Assembly: GCF_025602895.1 (NCBI RefSeq)
Contig: NW_026516257.1
Coordinates: 124,001 to 188,000 of the forward strand
Source: Polychytrium aggregatum
Taxonomy: Eukaryota; Chytridiomycota; Chytridiomycetes; Polychytriales
Direction: 5' to 3'
Length of the DNA stretch: 64,000 nt
Shown here: positions 11,201 to 23,166 of the stretch, one piece after another
Numbering within the stretch: position 1 is the first letter of the stretch
How the letters are laid out: each line of letters starts with the position of its first letter
The notes under the pieces: generated by a model
What the model was told of the DNA's origin: nothing
The model's database searches: none
Seen by the model: the letters and a program-made list of their open reading frames with translations, nothing else
Translations under genes and position numbers: made by a program

Positions 11201-13548
11201 CCTTGAGCTGGCTGACGGTGTTCATGTGCTCCTTGATGAAGGTGGCGCTTTGTTCTTGGAAGTTCCGGATGATGTTAGCCGTTGATGACGACCGCACCGG
11301 TGCTGTGGGATCCTCGTCACCAGCGGAATCTGCATACGAGTAGACGGATATCTCAGCATTTCTGCCTGGCGATACCACAGGCTGGTAGACAAGGCTGTCA
11401 GAGTGGCCTGTTTCAATGGGGCTCTGGACCCGTCGCGGGTACTCGGGCTGGGTGACAATGGGTTGGAGAATGGGTTGGGGAATGGTTTGGGGAACGGCGG
11501 GCTGAGGGGCGGTGGGCTGGATTGGATGCGCCTCGAATGGAGGTAGTGGTGTTGGGCTGTACAGAAATGCGGCGGATGGATCTGGTTGTTGCGCCAAGTT
11601 GCTGGGTGCTGGCGGGGCCGGTGCCATGTGCGAGATGTTTCGTGGCAACGGCCGGATGGGTGTCGTCACCAAGCGCGGAGGCGGAACGAGACTCAGTTCG
11701 GATTGCGGCGCAGGAAATGCGCTAATCGAGTGCCGCATATCCAAGGTGGCTCGGTAGCTGATCGGCACTTCCACCGTGCGGGGCGGCTCTGTCGGGTGCT
11801 CCGCCTCGGGCGACGACACTATGGTGGCGAGATGCCCGCTTGCCTCCCAACTGGGTGGCTTTTCAATCGCGACGGGAGCTGGATATGCGGTGTGGGGAGC
11901 GATACCAGGGCTGGCTCGCGGCAGCGGCTCGACTGCGAGCTTGGGCTCGTACACCATGTACGAAGCCACAAAGCAGCCCTCGAAGCCCGTGGGCAGATGG
12001 ACGCCAAAGGCCGTATACTCGTCCATCCAGGAGCTAACCTTGATAACATCGCCGATCTTGAGAGTAACTTCCATGGCGACGCCCTCGAGGTTGTTGCCGG
12101 GCGAGAAAGGCTTGATGACACGATGCTCGCCGCAGGGCTTGGGCTCATCTGACCTGAGCTCTGTTTCGAAATGGGGTTCTGCGAGGGTAGCCGATGCATG
12201 GCTGTCCTTGGAAAGACCAAGCTCCTCGGCAGAGGCAATGGCGTCGAGGGGGATCATGCCCTCGGTGTTGGTGGTGATGTTCTTGCCAAGGGCATGAATG
12301 CTGTTGTCCATGAACATGGTGATCCTGACCAAATCGCCGGCTCGCATGCGCACCTCGAGATCGTCTGCGGCCTCGCTGGGGCGGTGGTCACGGATGGCGA
12401 CGAACGTATCATCGACGCTGTGAGTCGCTTCGGAGACGGGGGTCAGGAATTGCGCCATTTGGGCGAGGTTGGCCAGGGAGTATCGGATGCTGTTTGGCAG
12501 AGATCGGCTGCTGTTGGAGGTGGCCTCTCGTTGGGCAGCTGCTGTCTGGTCCTGTCCAGGCGCCAGGGTCGAGGAGCCCAGTGCGGCTTCAGAGAGAGTG
12601 CTCGAGTGGGCCGAGCCGAGGGCAGCATCAGAAGCAGGAATGACGCTGGGGACGACGCTCGTGGCTCTGTCGGCTTGCTCGGATTCGAGTCCGCCAAGAG
12701 CATGCTCTGCTGCAGCATGCCCAGTGGGCATGCTGTCGAACTCGGCCCCGGGAGCACCAGCCACCCGATGAAACCGTTCGGTCAACGACCTCGTGTTGGA
12801 GGAGCCAGCTTGCACCGAAGCCGAGGGCGAGCCCGGCGGTGGGAGAGTGTGGCTGCGGCTCACAAGCGACGGATTGAACTTGAGCAGCATCGGGGCAGCG
12901 ACGGTCGGAGAGGTGGCAGCGTGGCCATCAGCAGGAGCCTCGGGCAGCACCAGGGTGGATTCTAGCGAGCCAAGCGCCCACCGGAGAAAGTTGATGTCGT
13001 CCAGCTGCTTCTGGCGCAATTCGGGGGTCAGCGCCAGCTGCTCGCCTGGGAAGTGGATGGCGGCATCGTGAGCACAGAGTCCAATGAATGCAGAGCCACA
13101 CAGACGGGTGTGCTCGATCGCACCGACTTTGGCCATTTGGTTCGCAGGTCCCAGTGGATACAGGGCATCGTCGAGCGGGGTGTGCCTGGGGATGTTGGTG
13201 CCGTCGGAGCAACGATGCCGAAGGCGCTGGCCTCCGATCTTACCTGGCTGCTTCAGGAAATACCGATATGGCTCCAGCTTGGCGACGCACTCGTTCACCA
13301 CATCCCAGCACTCTTTCAGAGGCGACTGCAGAGGGAGGAAAACAGATTGCAGAGGCGGATGGACAAGGTTAGGTGTCTGGGCCCGGGACTGGGTCTGGGA
13401 CTGGGTCTGGGACTGGGTCGATGCGCTGGATGCATCGGATCACCCAAACAAACGAGATCCGGCGGAGGACAGGGGCCGGCGGTCTGTGCCCCACAAGCGC
13501 CTGGGAGAAAGATGGTCGGGAGTAGCATACCACTTCAGCCATGATCAT
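8294..13548 (-). CDS. RhoGEF with two SH3 domains, DH and PH
   Basis: Predicted activator of Rho-family GTPases. Exons: 13548-13531, 13325-11172, 10948-10803, 10753-10321, 10168-9992, 9763-9559, 9423-9381, 9186-9069, 8966-8750 and 8616-8294; 1277 aa, all junctions in phase. Two SH3-like modules lie at about residues 313-370 and 405-466. A Pro/Gln-rich linker follows, then the DH domain (about 890-1080, starting VIELVDTERNYRNGLKTLLD and including LPIQRMSSYWLLL), then a PH domain to the C-terminus, split by a Ser/Pro-rich loop. The first coding exon (six residues, MIMAEV) is inferred from a GTATGC donor and phase only and is the weakest part. SH3-DH-PH proteins usually link membranes or cortical actin to Cdc42/Rho. 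The order resembles no yeast RhoGEF I know. Its start is 292 bp from LYRM2, transcribed the other way. Confidence 0.85.
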
Positions 13549-13731
13549 GTCGGCTCGGCGTGGGCGGTGTGCAGGTTGGATGAGAGTCTGGAGGAGAGGA
13601 TGGAGGCGAGGGAGCAGCCAGCCAGGAAAACGAGCGACTTGGTGGCACGGTGGTGGCAGGGCGCCGGGGTGGGGGCGGTGTGTGACGGCGGTGCACGCTG
13701 TGCGCGGGCTCGCGCCCTTGGTTGTTTCAGA

Positions 13732-13785
13732 GCCAGTTGCTTCAGTCGAGCCAGTTGCTTCAGTCGAGTCAGTTGCTTCAGTCGA
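13732..13785. repeat. 18-bp tandem repeat x3 between RhoGEF and LYRM2
   Basis: Three near-identical 18-bp copies (gccagttgcttcagtcga) lie in the 292-bp divergent intergenic region, so they may affect either promoter. Confidence 0.8.
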
Positions 13786-13840
13786 GCCCCCCACAATCCG
13801 CACGCCTGTCTCAGCACCCTCCATCAACAACCCATCGACC

Positions 13841-14603
13841 ATGTCAGCCTCACGGTTCGCAGGCAAAAACATACCCACATTGCAGCAGGCACGATATCGA
13901 TCCGGTCGTTTGTTCTGGCAAGCGGCCCGTTGTCTGCTGTGGCTGGTCTCGCCGCCCGATACAACCGTGCTGACCCTGCCCCCTCTCCGCTCGGCCCTGG
14001 TCTGCAAATCCTTCTCTCGCCTCGATATGCGTCCCTTCATGTCAGTTTATGACCAAGCAGAAGGTCCTCTCGCTGTATCGGGAAATCCTGCGAGCAACAA
14101 AAGGTGCGTGGCTATTGTCGCAGCCAGCGCATCGAGCCTAGATCACAGGCTCAGATTGACCCGGGCAGAGGAAAGCGATCCCGGCCGAGCATCGATCTAA
14201 TCCGATCCCGACGAACCACGGCGCTGGGATGCCTATCCAGGACTGCCGCAGGACGACGCTGAGTTTATCCGATCTTGGGCAAGATCCGATTTCGAACGCT
14301 ACCGCACAGTCACAGATCCAGTAGGTCCAGCAATCGCAGCATGGGCCCGAGCCAATCGATGCGCCGAACGATGGACTGGGCGATGAGCTCAGTGGCGGGC
14401 CGATCGGGCTGGCATGTCCCAGCGCAGCCCAGAGTGGCAGCCTCGCAACAATTGCGGATTGATTGTGGTTGTCGAATCGATGGACGCCAACGGTGCATGG
14501 TCTGGCTTGCTGTTTCCAGGACCGCATCCAGCTGCTGCTGAGCCAAGGCAAGGTCCAACTGCGGACGCTGGAGAAGAGCGTGACATTCTCCAAGGTCAAG
14601 TAA
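13841..14603 (+). CDS. LYRM2: LYR-motif protein 2 homologue
   Basis: Small mitochondrial LYR protein; the family works with acyl carrier protein in assembling respiratory complexes, and human LYRM2 has been linked to complex I. Exons 13841-13888, 14046-14103, 14241-14320 and 14520-14603 give 89 aa; human LYRM2 has 88. The LYR motif is in VLSLYREIL at about residue 27, the middle has EFIRSWARSDFERYR, and the end has LLLSQGKVQLRTLEKS, all matching the human order. The first intron begins GC, not GT (cag|gcacga), and ends CAG. Only this border restores the family N-terminus (MSASR...LQQFMTKQ against human MAASR...LKQFVRRQ). All other borders are GT-AG. Confidence 0.88.
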
Positions 14604-15398
14604 GCAGCGGCACACACCCATGCCCGATGGCCTTTGGCCAAACAGCGAGCCTCGGGATCGAGCAAGCGTCGACTGTATGCGGCAGACCCTGCGATCCTCA
14701 CCAGAGCCAACCAAATATGTGCGACAAGTTGAAGGGGATCGCTGGTGATTGCATCGCCGGCGAGATCGGAGCCAGTTTGCGCTCCGAATCGGCTCGGTCT
14801 TGGACGGTCTGAATACCGATGGCCCTGACATGGCGGCTTGAGCGAATACATAGCCCCGCTTGGCTGGCGCATTCACGCTCGCATGATCACGGACGACATC
14901 GAGGAGCTGGGCCTGAGAAGCGTGGTCGGGGAATGAAGATTGCTTTCGCTGAGACACTCGGCGAACTCGGTCGTGCCGAGAATGGTCCCATCCAGCATCC
15001 AGCATCCAGCATCCAGCATCCAGCATCCCAACTCCGCTCGCCTGATCTTCCGTCAGCATCTGCCTGATCTGCCGTTGTCCCTTGTTGCCCAACCCGCTCT
15101 CTTCGCTGTCACCGGTGAGTCGACTTGGTCACTGTGGCACATCCGTCGCACAAGATCACTATCAGCGGCCTCTCAGGTGCGGCCTCGCTGCTGCTCTCGC
15201 CGAGGCGCGACGCGCCTCTCGCCCTGCTCGCAGTCGTTCTCGTCCAGCCCTCGCCCGGCTCTCGCTCTCGCCCCTATCTGTCCCTCCGTCACGAGACCGT
15301 CGGCGCCTCGTGCTTCGTCGCGATAGAAAAAGGCCCTTCTCCCTCTCCTGCTTGGCCTGGTGCAGCCCGTGCGCTTCGTCAACTCGTCCATCTGTCTG
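14604..15398. other. Intergenic, LYRM2 to ILV6
   Basis: About 800 bp with no gene. A 7-bp array lies at 14991-15026. The right half is pyrimidine-rich and should contain the ILV6 promoter. Open frames on the minus strand have no recognisable domain. Confidence 0.5.
14991..15026. repeat. 7-bp tandem array (tccagca)x5
   Basis: Five perfect copies of a heptamer in the ILV6 upstream region. Confidence 0.9.
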
Positions 15399-16871
15399 AT
15401 GCTGCCTGTCTCAAGAGCTGTCTTTGGGGCCGTGTCCCAGTCTCCGCGACAATGGGTAAGCCGCCGTCCTTCTGGAAAGCGATCACCGACGACGACCCGC
15501 CGATCGCACGACGATCAACCAAGCCCGCTTGCTACTCCCTGTTGCTGTATCGCTGGGCTGTTTTGCCCGTAAACAGCGAGAGCCAGAGTGGCGTTTTTAG
15601 TTTGAGGGTGGGGTGGTGGAAAATCACCTCAGACCCATCTTCCACCGCTGACTTTGCTGCCTTGTTTGTCACTGGCCTCCCCCTCTGCGATGGCTCCGCC
15701 CTGCCTAGGCTCCCCGCATGGCCTCGAGCCTTTCACAGTTCGGGGTTCCGTCACAGTCCATGTCGACGCTGAGCCTCAGCATGAAGCTGCGGAAGCGAAA
15801 GAAGAAGTATCTGTTTGCCCCACACCCGATCCTCGGCAACCCATCGGCCGAAGAAGCCGTCAACAACATTCTGTATAACACTCCCTCGACGGCCAAGGCG
15901 CCTGTATCTCGGCATGTGCTCAACTGCCTGGTGACCAACGAGCCGGGCGTCCTCGCTCGAGTCGCGGGTATTCTTGCTGCCCGCAACTTCAACATCGACT
16001 CGCTCGTCGTTGCCAAGACGGACGTGCCTGATCTGAGCCGGATGACCATCGTGATCAACGGACAGTCGTCCGTCGTCGAGCAGGCCCGAAGACAGGTCGA
16101 GGACCTGGTCCCGGTCTGGGCGGTGCTGGATTACACGCACGCCCGTGTGGTCGAGCGCGAGCTTTTGCTCGTCAAGGTCTCGACTGTTCCGCACGAGCAC
16201 CTGGCGGACGAGGATATTGACGAAGCCTCCGAAGTTGTCCACAACCAAGTATGTATCTGTGTGCAGCTACGATTCATGGACAGGTGCCGGGCGGAATCGT
16301 ATATGGGCCGATGCGCAACTCTCTGGCTGAGTGCGTGTACTTCTGCCTGCGACCGGTGCCTGCTTCGACATCGATCCGATGGTTGCATGTATCATGCTAA
16401 TCCCTGACTGTCTTTGCCCCGGCGCGTTCGATTGGCGCCAGCAGGAGAACGGACCCTCGACTGGCCTGTCCCCCCTCCTGGCTGCCTCTGTCCAGCGACA
16501 GTCGATCGCCGAGCTGGCTCGTCTCTTCAACGGCCGCATCGTCGACATCTCTGTCGACAGCGTCATTGCGGAGGTCTGCGCCAGCCCCCAGCGAATCGAC
16601 GCCTTTGTCAACCTTCTGAAACCCTATGGCATCATCGAGGCAACACGATCAGGTAAGGAGTGCGTGGGTTGGGTGGCGATGAGATTGCAGGGCATCAATG
16701 TGCCGCCAGTGTCATGATCGTGTGGAGTTCTGACACTTGCCCCCCCCGTGCGATGACACCACAGGATGTATGGCCATGCCCCGCTCCCAGTCCGACCAGG
16801 ACGGCGAGACCCAGGAGCCTGAGCCAGACCAGGGCAGCAAGGTCGATGCCACCATGCTTCCCCCCGGTTAA
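15399..16871 (+). CDS. ILV6: Acetolactate synthase regulatory subunit
   Basis: Mitochondrial small subunit that activates acetolactate synthase and gives it valine feedback sensitivity. Exons 15399-15455, 15739-16248, 16442-16652 and 16765-16871; 294 aa, close to yeast Ilv6. The first exon encodes MLPVSRAVFGAVSQSPRQW, an Arg-containing, acid-free leader suited to mitochondrial import. The ACT domain runs from HVLNCLVTNEPGVLARVAGI through NIDSLVV and LSRMTIVI, followed by EQARRQVEDLVPVWAVLDYT. The second conserved block has LARLFNGRIVDIS and KPYGIIEATRSG, then MAMPR. The third exon starts at a CAGCAG tandem acceptor, so forms with one Gln more or less are possible. ILV5 follows 1.1 kb downstream on the same strand. 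Confidence 0.93.
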
Positions 16872-17758
16872 GCGGTCTTCCACATCGAGGGGCCAGGAGG
16901 CGACCGAAGCTGTTGCGGCTCGAGCAGCCATCGCGGATCTGTGCTGTGTTGTTTTGGATGATACTCAATACATTTGCATACCAAAACCGGTGGGGTGAGC
17001 TGCTGCTGCTGCTGGGAATTGTGTGGAATGAGAAGGGGGCTGGCAGGCCGATGGCACCGATGGGCAGAGCACAGAGAACAGGTCGCTCCAATGTGTGTGC
17101 TCGAGACAGGGCGGCCAGCTCAATCCACAGCCACCCCGGCAACGCGAACGAAGCCACAGATGTGAAATGAAACCGTGGAGCAGAGGGGGGGGCGATCTGA
17201 TGCCTGTTGGAAGCCAAGTAGAGTGCCACCGCCTTGAACATCGGTCCTGTGGTTGGTCCTGCTTGTTCGGCCCTGCTGGTTCGGCCCTGCTGGCTTGGTC
17301 CTGCTGCTGCCAGACCGATACTCTATCGCGCTTGTCCTGGGCCAAGACATGATCAGACTCACGAGGCAGCCCCAAGGAGCGTGATTGCCGAGGAGACAGC
17401 CGCCGCGCAGCCGCCCGCGGTCTTATCGGACAAAGCCGGGAGCCGCTGTGCGACGTCGCGGCCGTGCTCTGGCCTTGCGGCCGATAACATGCGCACAGCA
17501 GCGCTGTTGCGGCTGTGGGTGTGTGGCCGTGGCTGAGGGGGGTGTCGCGGCCGTGCTGCGGGGAGCAATCGCAGCGGACAAGCGAGATCAGCGCGGTTAT
17601 CGGGATCGGGGTTATCAGCGCGTTTGTGGCACGGTGCTGCCGATGCTCTCGCTGCTGCTCTCGCTGCATCTCGCTGCGTCTCGCTGCATATCCCCGGTCT
17701 CTCTCTCGCCGTCTCGCTCGCTGCGCTCTCGTTGGCCCACCGCGCACAACCGCGCATT

Positions 17759-17786
17759 GCTGCTGCTGCTGCTGCTGCTGCTGCTC
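17759..17786. repeat. GCT trinucleotide run
   Basis: Nine uninterrupted copies of a gct/tgc triplet about 185 bp upstream of the ILV5 start codon, in non-coding DNA. Confidence 0.85.
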
Positions 17787-17861
17787 TGTCACTGCTGTCA
17801 TCTGCGTTTTGCCTAAAGGCCCTGTGACCTCCGCTGTTTACCCCGCCGGCGTGCAAAAAAG

Positions 17862-17867
17862 TATAAA
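17862..17867 (+). promoter_or_regulatory. ILV5 TATA box
   Basis: TATAAA within gtataaatgc, 109 bp upstream of the ATG at 17971 and followed by a C/T-rich leader. The highly biased codon use of ILV5 fits a strong TATA promoter. Confidence 0.6.
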
Positions 17868-17970
17868 TGCCCCCGGCTCCCCGCCTGGGCCGTTTCCTGA
17901 TCCTTATCTCTGCTCCATCAGATCATCGGCGCCCCTGCTCCCACCTGCCCTCATCTCCTGCTCTTCCACA

Positions 17971-19621
17971 ATGAACTCGGCCGTCCGATCGTCCATCCTC
18001 CGTGCCTCTCGCGCCGCTCCCCGTGCTCGCCTCTTCTCCGGCGTCGCTGCCCGTGCTGCTTCTGCTGCCCTCAGCCGATCTGCCGTTGCCACCCCCGTCG
18101 CCACTGTAAGTCGTGCTGCTGTCTGGCCGTGTTCTCGATGCAAATTGTACCACTTTGGCGGGAGGCTTGATGGAAATGCGGTGATACCCGCATCCAGATC
18201 GCTTCGTTTTCTCCACCTCCGACAGCCGCGGTCTGCGATTATCGCGATGCGCGGTGGTGGGCTAGATCGTGGCGATCTGGCAGGTAGACCCATACTGGGC
18301 ACGATCGCCACAGTGCCGCCAAGATCGCTTCGGATCATGCGCTTACGCAGTCTCCCATTCTCCCATCTTCCCATGCTCCCCTCTCTGTCGGGACATCCTT
18401 CCCCTCCACAGCGCACCCAGCAGCGCGGTGTCAAGACCCTGGACTTTGGCGGAACCCTCGAGACCATCTACGAGCGCGCCGACTTCCCCAAGGCCAAGCT
18501 CCAGGAGCTCTTCAAGGATGATACCCTCGCCATGATCGGCTATGGCTCCCAGGGCCGCGGCCAGTCCCTCAACGCCCGCGACCAGGGCCTGAACGTCATC
18601 GTCGGTGTCCGCAAGGGTGGTGTCTCGTGGAGCGAGGCCCTCAAGGATGGCTGGGTTGAGGGCAAGACCCTCTTCCCCATCGAGGAGGCTCTCGAGCGCG
18701 GTACCGTCATCATGAACCTCCTCTCTGATGCCGGCCAGAAGGACGCCTGGCCCGCCATGAAGCCCTACGTCACCAAGGGCAAGACCCTGTACTTTGCCCA
18801 CGGCTTTGGTGTTGTCTTCCACGACCAGACCGGCATCGTCCCCCCCGCCGACGTTGACGTTGTCCTCGTCGCCCCCAAGGGCTCCGGCACCACCGTCCGC
18901 TCCCTCTTCCAGGAGGGCCGTGGCATCAACGCCTCTTTTGCCGTCTACCAGGACGTCAGCGGCAAGGCCCGTGAGAGAGCTCTGGGTCTGGCCGTCGCCG
19001 TCGGTGCTGGCTACATCTTCGAGACTGTGAGTATCTTGCTGTCCCCGCCCGGTGTCTCAGTGCGATCGGCCTCGTTCTGCCCCTCGCCTCCTGTTGTGGC
19101 CCTGGATCGATCTTTCAGACGCTAACCACCTCTATCTCCCGCCTCTCTCCCACTCACAGACCTTCGAGAAGGAGGTCCACTCTGATCTCGTCGGTGAGCG
19201 TGGTATCCTCATGGGTGCCATCGAGGGTCTCTTCCGTGCCCAGTACGAAGTCCTGCGCGCCAAGGGCCACTCTCCCTCGGAGGCCTTCAACGAGACCGTC
19301 GAGGAGGCCACCCAGTCCCTCTACCCCCTGATCGGCAGCCAGGGTATGGACTGGATGTACGCCAACTGCTCCACCACCGCCCGCCGTGGTGCCATCGACT
19401 GGGCTCCCGAGTTCCACAAGGCCACCAAGCCCGTCTTCCAGCGCCTGTATGCCGCTGTCGAGAACGGCTCCGAGACCCGCCGCACCCTCGAGTTCTGCGG
19501 CCAGCCCGACTACCGCAAGAAGTTCGATGAGGAGCTCAAGGAGATTGCCGATTCGGAGATGTGGCGCGCTGGTATCACCGTCCGCTCTCTCCGCCCCGAG
19601 AACAGCAAGTCGCAGAACTAA
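17971..19621 (+). CDS. ILV5: Ketol-acid reductoisomerase, mitochondrial
   Basis: Converts acetolactate or acetohydroxybutyrate to the dihydroxy acid with NADPH and Mg, the second step of valine, leucine and isoleucine synthesis. Exons 17971-18105, 18412-19026 and 19160-19621; 403 aa against 395 in yeast. Exon 1 is an Ala/Arg/Ser-rich mitochondrial leader. The cofactor-binding turn is IGYGSQGRGQSLN, followed by DQGLNVIVGVRKG. AHGFGVVFHD, VAPKGSGTTVR and the metal-binding stretch EVHSDLVGERGILMGAIEG are present. Codon use strongly favours C-ending codons, more than neighbouring genes, as expected for high expression. Introns 1 and 2 are both phase 0. It lies in tandem with ILV6. Confidence 0.97.
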
Positions 19622-20513
19622 GCGACCGAGTTCTGGTCCCGTCCAGCTGCGTCGGAGCATTCCTTGCGCACGGCTGCTGCTCAGCGGCGGAGCCTCCGAT
19701 TCCCACCGCCGTTGCCCCCATCTCCTCCTCCCCCCCTCCAGCACACCTTTACCGCATCTAATTGACTGTTTCTCCGTCGCTTTGCCGCGCATGGGGTGTC
19801 TGGCTTTGTAGGCCCTTTTGCGCCCGTGTCCAGCCGTATTTCATTTTTTGGTTCTTGTTCATTCACTCGACCCGTGTTGTGATCACGATCTATCAATACA
19901 CACCCCCTACTTGCTGCTTAAGCGAACTTTGCGCTGCTTACAGCGAACTTCAGCCCAGTCCACCGCAACAGCGCGGGTGCCGATCGATATCGTTCAGCCA
20001 GATCAATCGACATCGTTCAATCCACCGCCCATCCGCGAGTTGATCTCTCCAATGCTGTTGGCTTGGCTTGATCGCCAATGGTATGTTGTGGCTGACAGGA
20101 TCAATATCTGGATTCAACTTGCTCGGAACGAAGCGAGACAGCGCAAGGTTGGTCGCAGCCATTTCCTTCTGTTTGGATGTGTCCATGTTCTATCCGGAGC
20201 ATCCGTCGCCTTTCCGCCTTCGCAAACCGTATCTCAGCATCCGCCGATAGAAGTGCATCCATCCCTGCCCCCAGCATCGTGATCGACAGGCCTGCTTCCG
20301 GATTGGCAAACCTTGTGCCGCTGAGCCGCTGCCGGGAGCATCGACATTCGCTCCGCTCGCATATATCGCCAGGACGGCATTCGTGGGAACCGCTGCAGCC
20401 CGCTTGTTTGCATCGAGCTACACCTGGCGACTATCCCTGAATCTTTGCATCGGACCCAAAAACAAACATCCCCAAACAAATCGGTCGTCGTCTGATTCTC
20501 CTCGCTGCCGACA
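19622..20513. other. Intergenic, ILV5 to fungalysin
   Basis: About 890 bp with no supported gene; T-rich 3' flank of ILV5, then the fungalysin upstream region. Confidence 0.5.
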
Positions 20514-23166
20514 ATGCCCTCCATGACATGTACTCTGCCCAGTCTCTTGGCTCTGTTGGCTCTGCTGGCCTTGGGCTCGATGCGTCATCCCGCTGTCGTC
20601 AATGCCCAGCCGGTCTTTGATCCGCCATACTGGCCCTCGCCATCCTTCGAGATCAGCGACTTCTCTGGCGACCAGCAGCGCTTCGCGTCGTTCATGGAAC
20701 TTGAGCCGGACATGCTAAACTCGAGTGCCTTTGCGACACTGGCAGCTCGGCTGCGGACCCAGGATGACCAGATCGTGTCTACATCATCGTAGGTAGACCA
20801 ATGATGCTGACATACCGATATGCTCCGGCGCGTGGCAAGGCTCTAGGAGACACAGCACTCGGGAGCGACCAGGCTCGATGTCCAAGTACCTCACACTTTC
20901 GTCAGGTCCGCTCATTCAGCTCCGCTGACAGTGCTGCTGTGCTTCTTCCCGTCCCCCTCCAGCTTCCATGATCCCTCCAGCAAGATCACGCACCACTATG
21001 TCCAGCAAGTCTATGATGGGTTGCCCGTGGCCAACGCCGTTGCTCATATCAATGTCGACTCCTTCGGCAATGTACTGTCCGTCAGCTCCAGCTTCTCAGC
21101 CCAGCGTCGGCCGGCTCTCACCAAGCGCAGCGAGCATGCCTGGAGCATCCGAGTCGGCGCCAAAGCCGCCCTCAAGATCTTTCTGAGAGCCGCCGGGATC
21201 CAATATATCGGCCGGCGTCTCCGAGAGGTGGTCGTCAGCCCAACGCACAGCGTGCTGCACGGCCGGTCGTTCTCACAGCGGCCCATCAATGCCCACCTTA
21301 AATACTACCAGCTACCAGGCAGGATGGCTCTCGTTTGGAACATCAACCTTGAGCTGATCAGCGGCGCGGCCTGGTACGATGTGTTTGTCGACTGCAACGA
21401 CGGCACCATCATTGCCGTCTCGGACTGGATCAACCGGTTTTCGCCAGCAACCTACCGTGTCGTGCCCTTCAGCACCACCGACCTCGGTGCCGGGCCTCAG
21501 GCGCTTGTTTCGAACCCGGCTGATGCAAACTCTTCGCCGGCTGGCTGGCACGACGACGGCACCGGCGAGGCACCCAGCACCCACGGCAACAACGTCTACG
21601 CACAGGAGAACCGGGACCGCACCGACGATCCCAGCATCAACTACCGCCCAACCGTCTCAGACAGCTACACCTTTGACTTTGTCTACGACACCAAGCAGAG
21701 CCCCCAGACCAACCAGGATGCGTCCATCACCCAGCTGTTCTACATGGTCAACATCGCCCATGACGTTTTCTACGCCTATGGATTCACCGAGGCCGCCGGC
21801 AACTTCCAGAACACCAACTTTGGCAAGGGCGGGGTCGAGGGCGACCCAGTCGAGGCGTTTGCTCAGGACGGCACGGGCGTCAACAACGGTAATGCCATAT
21901 CTCCATCCCCGAGCGGGACCTGGCCATTCATCCTGTTTTGTGCCATGTCATTGGCCGAGATACAGCCCTTCTGCATCGTTGGCCCCCTCGCTGCCACATA
22001 CAGAAGGGCTCGCTCATTCGCTGCTGTATGCGTGCGCCCACTGAATCTGCGCTCTGTGAATCTCTTGCTCCAGCCAACTTTGCAACGCCGCCTGACGGCG
22101 ACCGCGGTCGCATGAGAATGTTCATCTTCACCAAAACCACTCCCAACCGCGACGGCGCCATGGACAACGCCATCATCGCTCATGAATATGGCCACGGCGT
22201 CTCGAACCGGCTCACGGGCGGCAAGGCTCAGTCCAACTGCCTCACCGCCGAGATTCCCTATGGCATGGGCGAGGGCTGGAGCGACTTTTTCGCCATTCTC
22301 TTCACCCTCAATGCCAGCCAAAACAGGACAGCACCAATCACCATGGGTGCCTATACCATGGGCTCTGTCGGCGGCGCCCGCAAGTACCCGTATTCTTCCA
22401 GCGTGTCCGTCAATCCGCTCACCTACGGGGCCCTGGGCACATTCAAGTCGCCGCGCAATCCGTACATCATTGGACAAGCGTGGGCGCAGATGCTGCTGGA
22501 TATGATGTGGAACCTTGTCGACAAGTACGGATTTGAGCCCGACATCCGGAACAGCCAGAGCCCCAAGGGCAATATCGTTGCGGTGGGTGACTTGTTGGTG
22601 GTGGTGCCGGTGATGCCGACATTGTCCTATGATTGTGGCTGCGGCTCCGAGCACTGCCAATGGACACGCAGTCGAGCTGCTTCTGTCCGTCATGTTCGAG
22701 TGCCGGTGTGGTCGGGCTCGCATCAGAGTGTTCGCCGTCATCCAGCGGCAGCAATACGGGCTGGCATCGCGGCATTGATGGTCCCTCTGTTCTCCCTGCT
22801 CAGTTCCATCTCGTCATGGACGCACTCAAGCTGCAGCCCTGCAATCCGGACTTTATCAGTGCCCGAAACGCCATTCTGCTGGCCGACCAGGTCGGTAACA
22901 ACGCCGCCAACTCGTGCGAGATCTGGCGGGCGTTTGCTGGTCGTGGCCTTGGTACGGCTGCCGCTGCCGGTGTCTTCAAGAACTCGACCGATCTCCCCGA
23001 ACAGTGCGTCGGTCCAAAATCCGGCAGCGGCTGCACCTCTGTCGGCTCTGCCGCGTGCAGCACAAGCAATGATGTGCTTGTGTGCCGACCCAGTCTCAAG
23101 TGGGAGTCGCTGGGCAAATGTCCAGGAGCAACCACATGCCAGTTGGGCACATTTGTATGTGCATAA
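20514..23166 (+). CDS. Secreted fungalysin metallopeptidase (M36)
   Basis: Zinc-dependent extracellular endopeptidase made as a zymogen. Exons 20514-20788, 20963-21888, 22074-22582 and 22804-23166; 690 aa. A signal peptide with a Leu-rich core ends near VVNA-QPVF (about residue 31). The inhibitory FTP propeptide follows ([20 protein letters not shown]). The catalytic domain has HEYGH at about residues 440-444 within [18 protein letters not shown], and the downstream zinc-ligand Glu in [11 protein letters not shown]. Exon 4 carries [18 protein letters not shown], then a C-terminal extension of about 45 residues with eight cysteines, beyond the usual M36 end. Two in-frame ATGs (20514, 20523) both keep the signal peptide. 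The donor of intron 3 (GTGGGT) was chosen by phase. Fungalysins are expanded in several animal-associated chytrids; that says nothing certain about this organism's lifestyle. Confidence 0.9.

Larger units (their letters stand above)
16872..17970. other. ILV6-ILV5 intergenic region
   Basis: About 1.1 kb with no gene. It contains imperfect repeats of ggtcctgctggttcggccc type (about 17244-17310), a GCT trinucleotide run and the ILV5 TATA box. Confidence 0.5.

Noticed and set aside
13302-13324. Starting the RhoGEF at a GTG in the large exon
   Set aside because: A eukaryotic gene would not normally start at GTG. The frame continues upstream to a good acceptor (CTGCAG at 13326-13331) and joins in phase to a short ATG exon.
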